From assembly GCA_900772235.1 (NCBI GenBank), contig CAAGQX010000107.1:1-24608 (forward strand): a DNA stretch of 24,608 bases, in the 5' to 3' direction. Numbering within the stretch: position 1 is the stretch's first letter; every line of letters begins with the position of its first letter. A model generated the notes under the pieces. That model was not told the origin of the DNA and ran no database searches. It saw nothing but the letters and a program-made list of their open reading frames with translations. This DNA is from Clostridia bacterium. GTDB taxonomy: Bacteria > Bacillota > Clostridia > TANB77 > CAG-508. This document shows, piece after piece, positions 8,801 through 17,876 of the stretch. The position numbers were made by a program, and so were the translations under genes.

Positions 8801-8914
8801 TTAGGAAATAAAGAAAAGGCTGCATATGAAGCAGCATACAGACAGCAACTTGGTGGCCAATTCTCAAATGATGATATAAATAAAATTTGGAGCGTAATAG
8901 AAAAAAATATGTAG
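5816..8914 (+). CDS. VirB6/TrbL-like polytopic channel protein, copy A, three +1 recodings
   Basis: With three +1 shifts this is one protein of 1031 aa; taken literally it is four short overlapping frames. Start ATG 5816 follows AAAGGGG. It has a signal-like N-terminus and a membrane segment around FLVFVADSVLNLLQ, then a Gly/Ala-rich hairpin. A long extracytoplasmic loop follows, then the VirB6/TrbL core with several helices and the stretch MAFLTMISPLIALTYPLDK, and finally a Thr/Asn/Ala-rich linker and a Gly-rich C-terminal domain containing GLAAGISTGDF. Copy B, directly downstream, has the same domain order and near-identical segments on both sides of each break, so the pieces belong together. 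Recoding sites give Gly284, Gly375 and Gly767. All three lie in hydrophilic loop or linker sequence. The probable role is the inner-membrane channel of the T4SS. Confidence 0.8.
6665..6668 (+). other. +1 recoding site CGGA, VirB6-like copy A, site 1
   Basis: In-frame CGG after GAA; dropping the C reads GGA (Gly284). The shift must fall between 6642 (after a TGA in the new frame) and 6730 (the stop of the old frame). Confidence 0.8.
6939..6942 (+). other. +1 recoding site CGGA, VirB6-like copy A, site 2
   Basis: In-frame CGG after TTA; dropping the C reads GGA (Gly375). This is the tightest case. The new frame has a TAG at 6928-6930 and the old frame a TGA at 6948-6950, so the shift must occur within about 20 bases, and CGG is among them. 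Confidence 0.9.
8116..8119 (+). other. +1 recoding site CGGA, VirB6-like copy A, site 3
   Basis: In-frame CGG after ACG; dropping the C reads GGA (Gly767). The new frame has a TAA at 8111-8113, ending three bases before the CGG, and the old frame stops at 8181. The shifted reading continues into a Thr/Ala/Asn-rich linker of the kind also present in copy B. Confidence 0.87.
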
Positions 8915-8932
8915 TATAGAAAGGATGTAAAT

Positions 8933-11858
8933 ATGTGTGAAATATTACAAAATAGAAAAATTAAAAAAGTATTAATAATTTTACTTGTAATATTATTAAT
9001 ATTTAATATATTGCCTAATAAAGTACAAGCAGCATCCTTTTTAAAATTAGCTGGAGGGGTAATAATAAAAGCTGCCTTAGATTTCCTAATGTTTTTAGGA
9101 GACACAGTTTTAAATATTTTACAAGAAAACTTCATATCAACTGAAGATATTGTTATACAAGCAAAATCGAAGGAACTTAAAAGTGTAAGCACTTGGGATG
9201 TGTTAAAAATTATTATAGGAGTTTTAATAGTTGTTGTTTCAGTGGTTGTTGCGGTTGCTAGTTGGGGAAGCTTTTCTTGGGCAAGTGCTGCGGGAATAAA
9301 GGAAGGATTAAAATTGATTGGAGGAGTTATACTTTGGTCAACTGTGGGAGGAGCTATAGCGGTTAATGGTACTACAAGTATGGTTGGAACTTTACAAGGA
9401 AAATTCGACTTACCTATGATAAGATATACACCATATGAAATATTTTCAAACCAAATACCAATATTTGATGTAAACTTTATAAGCCCGATGACATCTATTA
9501 CAGAAAGAAAAGAAGTGAAAACGGAAGAAGAACCAGAAACTAAAGAAGAAGATGTTTCAGAAGACTATTATGATTTTATATCGGAAATGGACAGTACTGA
9601 TTACTTTGGAACTATGAAGCAATATTTATCAACTAAAAATTATATAGATGGATATAATTCTTGCGAAGATGAAAAAAAAGAGTACAATGAAGAATATACT
9701 TCCCAATCAAATTCACGGTGGAGGTAGTGGAACTGCTACTGTTACATATTCTTGGATAGAAGAAAAAGAATTGGAAACAATTCAATATAAATTAACTTTT
9801 AAGAGAACTGATGGTGCTGGTGGCACAAATATAGTACACTCAGCTAAAATAACAACTACTTCGACAAAGACAAACTTTAAAACTATTGAATACAAATCTT
9901 CTGCAGCAATGTTACAAAGTGGCATTGCAACTTGGTATAAAGCTTTAAGAAGGATTGCATTAGTAGGATTATTATCTATTTTAGTATATGTGGGAATAAG
10001 AATAATCCTTACCAGCATATCTGCAGAGAAGGCAAAATATAAAAAAATGTTTATGAATTGGATAGTGGCAGTATGTATATTGTTTGTACTACATTATTTA
10101 ATGGTGCTTATTTTAACAATGTCTTCTAAAGTAACAGATATATTCTTAAAAAAAGGAGAACCAAATATTTTAGTTGAACTTCCAGCAGATACTTCAGTAG
10201 ATGGAAAAGCACTACCTGGAGCAAAAGGCGATGGAGAAGCGGCTACAGAAGATAATTTGCCAGTTTGGTCTTGCTCATTTGTTGGATATTTAAGGTTGTT
10301 AGCAGGGGCTTATGGAGAAGCTGACTCTCCTACCCTATCTTGTTTTGCATATGCCATAATGTATATTATAATGGTCATCTATACTTGCGTATTTACATTT
10401 ATGTATTTAAGAAGGGTACTATATATGGCATTTTTAACAATGGTAGCACCATTAATAGCACTTACATACCCATTGGATAAACTAAAAGATAATAAGGCAC
10501 AGGCACTAGAACTATGGCTAAGAGAATATATATTTAATGCTTTAGTTCAACCAATACATCTTATATTGTATGTAACAATAGTAAGTTCAATAATGGACTT
10601 CGTAAAAGACCATCCAGTTTATGCTATAGTTGGAATAGGATTCCTACTACCAGCTGAAAAATTTATAAGAAAACTATTTGGATTCTCTAAAGCAAACACA
10701 TTTGGACAATTAACAGATGCTGCAATGGGAGCTACTGTAATGAGTGGAATTAATAAAATGTCTTCTTTAAATAAGCAAGTTCCATCACATAGCGATAACG
10801 CAGATAGTAAAATAAGAACAGCAGATGAAAGTTCAGATATGGATGTTCCAGATGTGAACATAGAAGATTCAAATACGGCTAATAATACCAATACGAATAC
10901 AACTCAAATAAGTAGACAAAGTGTTGAAAATGAATATAGAAATTTAAGAGCACAAGGCCTAAATACAGAGGAAATAAATCAAAGAATACATACTCAATTT
11001 GGAAATAATGATATGATAAATTCTATTATTTCAGGAATAAATGCCCCAGGAGTAGCAAGTGGCACCGCAGGAGCAAACTCTAATGCTTCAGCTGGAGCAA
11101 ATGCTTTAAGAGTACCAAGAATTACTCCAGCAATGAATGCGAATAATAGAAGAAGTTTTGGCTCTAAAGTGTCAGCTGGAATTTTAAATGTTGGATTTGA
11201 AGCAAAGAAAAGAGCTATAAAATCTCATCCAATAAAAACTATTGGAAAATACACTGGTATGGCATTTGGAGGGGCAACTTTAGGCTTACTAGGATTGGCA
11301 GCAGGAATTTCTACAGGAGATTTTGGAAATGCAATAAAATATGCTTCAACAGGACTTGGAATAGGAGGCTCAGTTGGAAGTACTTGGGGCACAAATATTA
11401 CAGAATTTACTACAGAACAAGTAGAAAATTTCAAGAAGGGATTTTATGGAACAGAGGAATACAATAATATGAAATTTGATAAAAATTTCTTAGCAAGTGA
11501 AGAATTAAGAGATATTATAAATAATAATGATGTTCACCCGGAAATGAGAGGCGGCTTAGTATCTGAAGTAAAAAGAAATAGAGCAATTGCAGATGAAGTA
11601 CACCAATATCACTTGGCTGGAATTACGGATGCAGACCAAATAACGGCTTGTATGAAAGCAGGACTAACTCCAGAAGAGGGCAAATACACAATAGAATTAG
11701 CAAAAACAATGCAAAAAGGAAAAATAAATACTCCTAAGAAAAGGTTTGATTATAAGCAGAAATATTTAGATGCATTTCAAAGTCAAAACAACACTGATGA
11801 AAAAAGGCAAAAAATAGAAGATATGTGGAATACTGCAACTAATATTAGGTTTAAATAA
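8933..11858 (+). CDS. VirB6/TrbL-like polytopic channel protein, copy B, one +1 recoding
   Basis: With one +1 shift this is a 974-aa protein starting at ATG 8933 after AAAGGA. It is a tandem paralogue of the preceding gene. It has a signal-like N-terminus ending near KVQA, the same DFLMFLGDTVLNILQ membrane segment and the loop ending FDVNFISP. After an acidic region comes the shift, then the VirB6/TrbL core (WYKALRRIALVG; ALTYPLDKLKD; LPAEKFIRK), a Asn/Thr-rich linker and a Gly-rich C-terminal domain. Unassisted reading ends at 9727, two codons after CGG, before the whole core domain. The core continues unbroken to 11858. Duplicate VirB6-like proteins in one system suggest a hetero-oligomeric channel or one copy specialised for stabilisation; this is inference. 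Confidence 0.82.
9716..9719 (+). other. +1 recoding site CGGT, VirB6-like copy B
   Basis: In-frame CGG after TCA; dropping the C reads GGT and gives a Gly-Gly-Gly-Ser-Gly linker (first Gly is residue 262). The new frame opens at 9648 after a TAG, and the old frame stops at 9725-9727. Confidence 0.85.
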
Positions 11859-11876
11859 AATATAAGGAGTAAGATT

Positions 11877-12797
11877 ATGAATAAATTTTTAAGATGGTAT
11901 TATAAAAACAAATGGAAATTTTGGTTAAATGTATTAATTGCTTTGGGAGTTTATTTAATAATATTACTTCTTAATAGAATTTCAATCAAATCAACAGAAG
12001 GTAGCAATACAAATAATAGTATTAATACTTCTTACATAAATAGTGGAACTATTAAAAACGATAAAACTATAATAGGAACGCAAACTGAAACTAAAAAAAT
12101 AGAAGAAGCAAATACTGTTATAGAGGACTTTGTGGAATATTGTAATAGCGGAGAAATAGAAAGTGCTTATAGCTTACTTACTCAAAATTGTAAAGAAGAA
12201 ATGTTTCCAACCTTAAATGATTTTGAAAAGGCATATTATAACAGAATTTTTAAAACAGAAAAAACGTATAAAATGCAAAATTGGAGTGGAAATACTTACA
12301 AAGTAGAATATAGAAATAGCTTAATGGCAACAGGAGGAACTGAAACTAATGAATTTATTAGAGATTATATAACTACAGAAAAAGAAAAAGATGAGGTAAA
12401 GTTAAATATTAACAATTATATAGGTAGAACAAATATAGAAAAAACAAAAAAAACAAATGAAGTAGAAATAAAAGTAATAAGCAAAGACACATATATGGAT
12501 TATGAAATTTACAATTTAGAAGTAACAAACAGTAGCAAAAATGATGTTTTGTTAGATAGTTTAGAGTATTCAACAAGTATATTTATAAAAGATGAAAACG
12601 ATAAAAAACACTATGCTTTTGCAAATGAACTAACCAAGGAAATGCTTACAGTTAAAATTAACCAGAAAAAAACTATTAGTATAAAATTTACTAATTCATA
12701 TATTACAAATAGAAAATATTCTAGTATGAATTTTTCTAAGTTCATAACAAATATCAACCAAATGGAAAACACAGGGACTATAAATATAGAATTATAA
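11877..12797 (+). CDS. VirB8-like membrane protein with NTF2-like domain
   Basis: A 306-aa protein. A short basic cytoplasmic N-terminus and one transmembrane helix (about residues 15-34) are followed by an Asn/Ser/Thr-rich linker. An NTF2-like domain opens with VIEDFVEYCNSGEIESAYSLLT at about 80-101. The C-terminal half (from about 185) looks beta-rich and resembles an Ig-like or DUF4352-like fold, but I cannot name it securely. A single anchor plus an external NTF2-like domain is the VirB8/TcpC plan in Gram-positive T4SS. It sits between the VirB6-like genes and the cell-wall hydrolase, the usual place for such a component. It uses no CGG codon. Confidence 0.65.
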   Translation: MNKFLRWYYKNKWKFWLNVLIALGVYLIILLLNRISIKSTEGSNTNNSINTSYINSGTIKNDKTIIGTQTETKKIEEANTVIEDFVEYCNSGEIESAYSLLTQNCKEEMFPTLNDFEKAYYNRIFKTEKTYKMQNWSGNTYKVEYRNSLMATGGTETNEFIRDYITTEKEKDEVKLNINNYIGRTNIEKTKKTNEVEIKVISKDTYMDYEIYNLEVTNSSKNDVLLDSLEYSTSIFIKDENDKKHYAFANELTKEMLTVKINQKKTISIKFTNSYITNRKYSSMNFSKFITNINQMENTGTINIEL

Positions 12798-12809
12798 AAG
12801 GAGGTAATT

Positions 12810-15800
12810 ATGAAAAAGATTGCAGGAAAAACAGCATTATTAATTAAATTATTAGTAATTGTTCTATTAGTAGTTTGCATAGTTACCTTTATTGTAAAAG
12901 GTGAAGACTCTGAATGGGATAAAGAATCTAAAAGTGTGCCATATGTAGCTGGACAATATACTCAAACTATGCAAGGAAAACAATTGGAAATTTCGTCTGA
13001 TTCATCGGGAGAATTTAGATATGATACAGATTTAGTTGAAAAAGCAGAAGATATAATAGACGAAGTAAGTACATATAAAAATTCAGAAGTATTAGAAAGA
13101 TATTTGGGAAAAGATAAGGAGGAACAAAAAAAGTTCCTTGCCTGTTTAATAAAGGCAGAATATATTACACAATATCCAGACTTAAGGAAAAAAGATAAAA
13201 TTGGAACGGAAACAGCAGATAATGAATTTCAAGGATGTATACAAGTAAAAAGAGCAAATTCAGATGCAGAGGGAACTACAGGAAGTGAAAAAGACCAACT
13301 TCTAGAATATATGGATTATGATACATTTATGAAATATGTTGAGGAAAACAATTGGGAAGTTGTTAAAAATTATTTTACTTTGCAAGGGACAATACAAACT
13401 CCAGATTTAGAAAATGCAGAAGAACAAGATATAGATAATGCACTAGAACTTATTGTTGCAACATATAGCAGCACAGATGTTAGTGTTACAGTGAATGACG
13501 AGTCTGCAACTTATGCAGATAAGACAAGCCCAGTAAATAAATCCGAACTTAAAGTAGAAACTAGTAAAATGATATATCAAGATATAACAGATAGCTTTAC
13601 AATGCCGTTTGATATGCTATGGGCATTACTAACAATCGGAGAAGATAAAGATTTCGTTTATGAATTAGCACAATTAGCATTAAAAAGCAAAATTGTTATA
13701 ACTGTTCAAGATAATTTAACAACAACAGTAGATACAGTAACATATGATTATAAAACAAAATTTATAGATTCATTAGACATTATGAAAGTAGAAACAGAAG
13801 AAACGGGAGAAATAAAAGAAGAGGGACCTTTTGCAAAACCAGATGAAGTGAAAGACTATCAAATTGTAACTGTTACTACTAATAATGTAAATACAGTATG
13901 TATGGATGTTACATATGCCGACACTTGGCTACTAACATACCACAATTCTTATGCAAATGAGCTTAAAGAAACTCAGAGAATATTAGATGAAAACTACAAT
14001 GCAAATAATAAAGAAATTTTAAATGATGCACGTGAATATTTTGCAGTTTTTTATGAAAAGAAAAATGAAAAAACTCAAAGTGAATTAAAAGATATTGCTT
14101 TTGAATACCCAGGAGCAAAAGAAAAATTTGATGAAATAAAAGCAGAAGAAAACAGTGAAATAACATATACACAAATAGTAAATAAAATTGTGGAAGTAGG
14201 AACAAATGGAGACTATACAGACAATACAAAGGCATTGGCTAAAAATAACAGAGTACAAAGTGTGTGTGCCACGACTATAATGGGAGATCAGGACGTATCA
14301 AGTTGCATTGCTGAATTAAGAGGGTTCTGTGGTAGATATTTATCTGAAAGAGAAATGACATCAATTTTAAACACAGTTATATCGTGGTATAATGCAAATA
14401 ACAAGAAAAATACAGTATTAATAAATAGACTAAAAATAAGAAAAGAGCAGTGGAGAATAAACCAAACAGAACATGAAACTACAGATATGACATACAATCA
14501 ATATACACAGGGAACTCCGACTGTAAGAGAAAAGACAAACACATATAGTTGCTATTCTACAATGGGACTATATTGGAGCAAACATTTTGAAAATATAACA
14601 TTACTAAATTATATGAACGGTATAGGCGATTATGCCAGTGCATCAAAGTATGTAACTAGTGATAGAAAGAATTACATATGCTATGGAGAAGCTCCGTTAA
14701 ACGAAACATATAATTATGCTTATGGTTTTATGTTCAAAAATGGGGATAATTGGGCAGACCAAATTGCTCAATTAAGATTATTATATCAAGGAATATATAA
14801 CTTACAAGATACAACTGCAATAAGCGATGAAAAGATATTAAAAGAATTTACAGAAAATGAAGAAAAATATGCAACAAGAAATGAATCTAAAATGCCAGTA
14901 GAAATAGTCGATAATGCCATAGCCCAATTATATATGAATAAAAGACAAGAACTATATAATGATATAGAAAGTGCTAAAGAAGAATTAAGTTTAGGTAGTG
15001 GAATTGAAGAATTTACAATTGCTCAATTAGATGTTTTAACAGATAGATACTATAATGGTTGGGCAAATAGAGCGCAATATGTTAAAGAAATTTATAAAAT
15101 AGTGGTAAACACTAATGATAAAAAAACATTAAAAGATAATACGGAATTAGAAAACTTAATAAAATCTAATTATAAAGATGAAGAAGGAAACCTTATATAT
15201 AAAAACAGAGATGAATCTAGGTGGATAACATTTACTACTGGAGAATATACAATTGCAGATGGAAATAGCAAAGTAGTTTTGGATACTCAAGATTATAAAA
15301 ATGATTTAACAAGAGATGTGAACTTCTTAATATTACTAAATGAACATGAAGAAGCTAAAAACAGTATTATAAGTGGCGCTGAATGGTTATTCTCTGGAAT
15401 GGAAAAAAGCCCAACAGCATCAGAACAGATAGATACAATGAAATGGTTATTATATAAATTCACAGAGAACTCTAGATATGATGTTGAAGAAATAAACTGG
15501 AATAAATTACTACAAAAAAATGCAAGATATAAAAAGGCCACTGGTGGAGCGCTAGAAAGCTTCATAAAAGTTTGGACAAATTATAGTCTTTGGAGCTATG
15601 AAAATCAAGAAAGTAAGGCTGTTCCTTCAAAATATATAACACTAGAAAATGGAAAAGAATATTATAAAGTTTATAGCGAAAATAATAGTAATAAAATTTC
15701 TTATAATATTATAGTTCAAGACAAAGAAGAAGGAGAGCTTGTAGAACAGCAAGAAGGATTAGAATTATTAAAACAAAATATAAAAGTTTATACAATCATA

Positions 15801-16580
15801 GTGGACGACTATTTAAAAAAGAATAATATAGAATTATCAAACCCACAAAGAAATGCATTAATAGCTCTTACATATAAATATGGTGTAAACTATTTAGAAA
15901 ATAACAAGTTTGCAGAAGCATATAATAAAGGAATAGAGAATATTAAAACTAACTTTGCACCATTTAATGGTTCTTCAAATGAAAGCAAAGCAGTAAGCAA
16001 ACTATTTGAAGAAGGTGAATATGTATATATAGACAGTACAGGAAAAGAGATTAAGATTACATCTGGAGCAGATGCTATTATTGAGGCAGCTAAATATATA
16101 CATGAAGCGATGGCAGATGATGGTGGATATGGATACTGCATATATAAACCAGGAGAGTCATGCAACCATAGTGGAAGCTGCGGATTACCATCAACATTTG
16201 ATGCAGCACAAACATATGGACCTAAAAATACTTGCTGTGCAACTTTTGTTGGCTGGGCTTTAGTAGAAGCTGGATATGGTGATATTATAAAAGACGTAGA
16301 TAATATTAATGCAGTTCCTACTTTATATAAAGGCTTAATGGCAACAGGTGAATTCATAGAAATTAATAGTTTTGACGAGCTAGAAGCAGGAGATTTAGTT
16401 ATTATGAACACTTGCGGAACAGTTTACGACCATATACAAATATATGCAGGAAAAGCAAATAGTGGAAATTCATACTACTACAACGCAGGAAGTAGAGCTG
16501 CATTACAAAGTGCTGTAAACATTCAAGGGGATCAAAGTGTAAAAGAAATATTTGTAAAGGCTTTAAGAATAAAACAATAG
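12810..16580 (+). CDS. Large membrane-anchored cell-wall hydrolase (VirB1-like), GH24-like plus NlpC/P60-like
   Basis: A 1256-aa protein with one N-terminal membrane anchor (about residues 7-29), so nearly all of it is outside the membrane. The early region contains AEYITQYPDLRKKD and FQGCIQVKR, motifs I associate with lysozyme-like proteins of Firmicutes. A very long middle region has no family I recognise. Near residues 1000-1030, NPQRNALIALTYKYG resembles the GH24 lysozyme core. The C-terminal 200 residues look like an NlpC/P60 or CHAP-type cysteine peptidase, with Cys in NTCCATFVGWAL (about 1143), His in YDHIQIYAG (about 1208) and Asn in YYYNAG (about 1224). It would open peptidoglycan for passage of the channel. 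It is far larger than the typical two-domain VirB1 homologues, so a scaffold role for the middle part is possible. Confidence 0.75.
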   Translation: MKKIAGKTALLIKLLVIVLLVVCIVTFIVKGEDSEWDKESKSVPYVAGQYTQTMQGKQLEISSDSSGEFRYDTDLVEKAEDIIDEVSTYKNSEVLERYLGKDKEEQKKFLACLIKAEYITQYPDLRKKDKIGTETADNEFQGCIQVKRANSDAEGTTGSEKDQLLEYMDYDTFMKYVEENNWEVVKNYFTLQGTIQTPDLENAEEQDIDNALELIVATYSSTDVSVTVNDESATYADKTSPVNKSELKVETSKMIYQDITDSFTMPFDMLWALLTIGEDKDFVYELAQLALKSKIVITVQDNLTTTVDTVTYDYKTKFIDSLDIMKVETEETGEIKEEGPFAKPDEVKDYQIVTVTTNNVNTVCMDVTYADTWLLTYHNSYANELKETQRILDENYNANNKEILNDAREYFAVFYEKKNEKTQSELKDIAFEYPGAKEKFDEIKAEENSEITYTQIVNKIVEVGTNGDYTDNTKALAKNNRVQSVCATTIMGDQDVSSCIAELRGFCGRYLSEREMTSILNTVISWYNANNKKNTVLINRLKIRKEQWRINQTEHETTDMTYNQYTQGTPTVREKTNTYSCYSTMGLYWSKHFENITLLNYMNGIGDYASASKYVTSDRKNYICYGEAPLNETYNYAYGFMFKNGDNWADQIAQLRLLYQGIYNLQDTTAISDEKILKEFTENEEKYATRNESKMPVEIVDNAIAQLYMNKRQELYNDIESAKEELSLGSGIEEFTIAQLDVLTDRYYNGWANRAQYVKEIYKIVVNTNDKKTLKDNTELENLIKSNYKDEEGNLIYKNRDESRWITFTTGEYTIADGNSKVVLDTQDYKNDLTRDVNFLILLNEHEEAKNSIISGAEWLFSGMEKSPTASEQIDTMKWLLYKFTENSRYDVEEINWNKLLQKNARYKKATGGALESFIKVWTNYSLWSYENQESKAVPSKYITLENGKEYYKVYSENNSNKISYNIIVQDKEEGELVEQQEGLELLKQNIKVYTIIVDDYLKKNNIELSNPQRNALIALTYKYGVNYLENNKFAEAYNKGIENIKTNFAPFNGSSNESKAVSKLFEEGEYVYIDSTGKEIKITSGADAIIEAAKYIHEAMADDGGYGYCIYKPGESCNHSGSCGLPSTFDAAQTYGPKNTCCATFVGWALVEAGYGDIIKDVDNINAVPTLYKGLMATGEFIEINSFDELEAGDLVIMNTCGTVYDHIQIYAGKANSGNSYYYNAGSRAALQSAVNIQGDQSVKEIFVKALRIKQ

Positions 16581-16613
16581 TTTTATAAAAATACAAATGA
16601 AAGGAAAAAGATT

Positions 16614-17843
16614 ATGAAAAAGTTAAAGGCACTCATAATAGTTCTTATAGCATTAGTAATAGTTATAATGGGAATTATTGTGTACATAAGAAAGAATACT
16701 GATGAGGATAAAAAAATAATACAAAACTCAGTACCCTTTGATGGTTATGATACTTATGTACCAATAAATGCATTAGAAAGAGTTACATCTAGTACTAATT
16801 ATTACACTGTTAAGAACATAGTTAATGATTATTATAACAATATTGATAGGGACTATATTGCTGAAGAATATTTAAAGGAATTTAATTTAAACGAAGAAAA
16901 CTTAAACACATCTAGTATTTCAATTTCTGATATGCTAGTAAGCAGTGAAACGGGAGAAGTATCGCTATTTTTAGTGCATTTAGAAGTTGAAAATGAACAA
17001 GCCAAAAAGGAAACTTCAATTATTGTAGGATTAGATTTTAAAAATACTACATTTGAAGTTTTTCCAGAAGAATATTTGATTAAATATGGGTATGACAAAC
17101 TAAAAAATGGAGATGAATTAAAATTAACAGTTAATAATATTCCTAAAAAGCAAAATAATAGATTTAAATTACAAATTATTTCAAATGAGAAGATGGCAGA
17201 AAACTATTTGCAAGATTTTAAACAAAAACTACTTAATGACGATTTAGAAAACATATATAAACTGTTAGATGACAACTATAAAAAAGCTAAATTTTCAAAC
17301 TATAAGAGCTTTGAAGATTATATGAAAAATAACTCTTCAAGAATTAAAAATGCATTCTTGGATAAATATAATGTAAGTAAAAATGAGGGAACAACACAAT
17401 ATACTTGCATAGACCAAAATGATAATTATTACATTTTCAAAGAAAACGCAATAATGGATTATACAATTATGATAGATAACTATACAATAGATTTAAAAGA
17501 AGATATTGAAGAATATAGTAAACTTTCAGATAAAGAAAAAGTGGCAGCAAGTGTGCAAAAGTACTTAAAGGCGCTAGAGGATACCGACTACAAATATGCG
17601 TATAATAAACTAGGAAAATCTTTTAAAAATAATTATTTTGGAACACAAGAACAATTTGAAGAATATGCTAAAAACAATCCAATAAATATGAAAAATATAA
17701 GCCAATTAAATGTAGAAAACGTATCTGGAGAATATATATGCATAGTGCAATTATCTGGGGTAACAACTAATTATAAGAATCCAAAATTTATTGTAAAATT
17801 AAAAACGGGTACAGATTTTGAAATTGCATTTTCTGTAGAATAA
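16614..17843 (+). CDS. Membrane-anchored protein with repeated NTF2-like domains
   Basis: A 409-aa protein: basic start, one transmembrane helix (about residues 4-25), then an extracytoplasmic region. Two segments show the NTF2-like opening pattern of this cluster: KQKLLNDDLENIYKLLDD at about 204-221 and VQKYLKALEDTDYKYAYNKL at about 318-337. This suggests tandem NTF2-like folds similar to the VirB8-like protein two genes upstream. It is the last gene of the long plus-strand run and is followed by a terminator. It could be a second VirB8/TcpC-like component or a surface lipid-free accessory protein. No lipobox or catalytic motif is visible. Confidence 0.55.
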   Translation: MKKLKALIIVLIALVIVIMGIIVYIRKNTDEDKKIIQNSVPFDGYDTYVPINALERVTSSTNYYTVKNIVNDYYNNIDRDYIAEEYLKEFNLNEENLNTSSISISDMLVSSETGEVSLFLVHLEVENEQAKKETSIIVGLDFKNTTFEVFPEEYLIKYGYDKLKNGDELKLTVNNIPKKQNNRFKLQIISNEKMAENYLQDFKQKLLNDDLENIYKLLDDNYKKAKFSNYKSFEDYMKNNSSRIKNAFLDKYNVSKNEGTTQYTCIDQNDNYYIFKENAIMDYTIMIDNYTIDLKEDIEEYSKLSDKEKVAASVQKYLKALEDTDYKYAYNKLGKSFKNNYFGTQEQFEEYAKNNPINMKNISQLNVENVSGEYICIVQLSGVTTNYKNPKFIVKLKTGTDFEIAFSVE

Positions 17844-17844
17844 T

Positions 17845-17876
17845 AAAATTGAGAGCTTAAACTCTCAATTTTATTT
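17845..17876. terminator. Bidirectional terminator
   Basis: AAAATTGAGAG (17845-17855) pairs with CTCTCAATTTT (17862-17872), with A/T-rich flanks on both sides. It lies between convergent genes and serves both, overlapping the stop codon of the minus-strand permease gene. Confidence 0.85.

Noticed and set aside
8077..9192. 371-codon open frame on the minus strand
   Set aside because: It is antisense to the end of VirB6-like copy A and the start of copy B, with no ribosome site and low-complexity composition mirroring the opposite strand. It is a shadow of AT-rich coding sequence.
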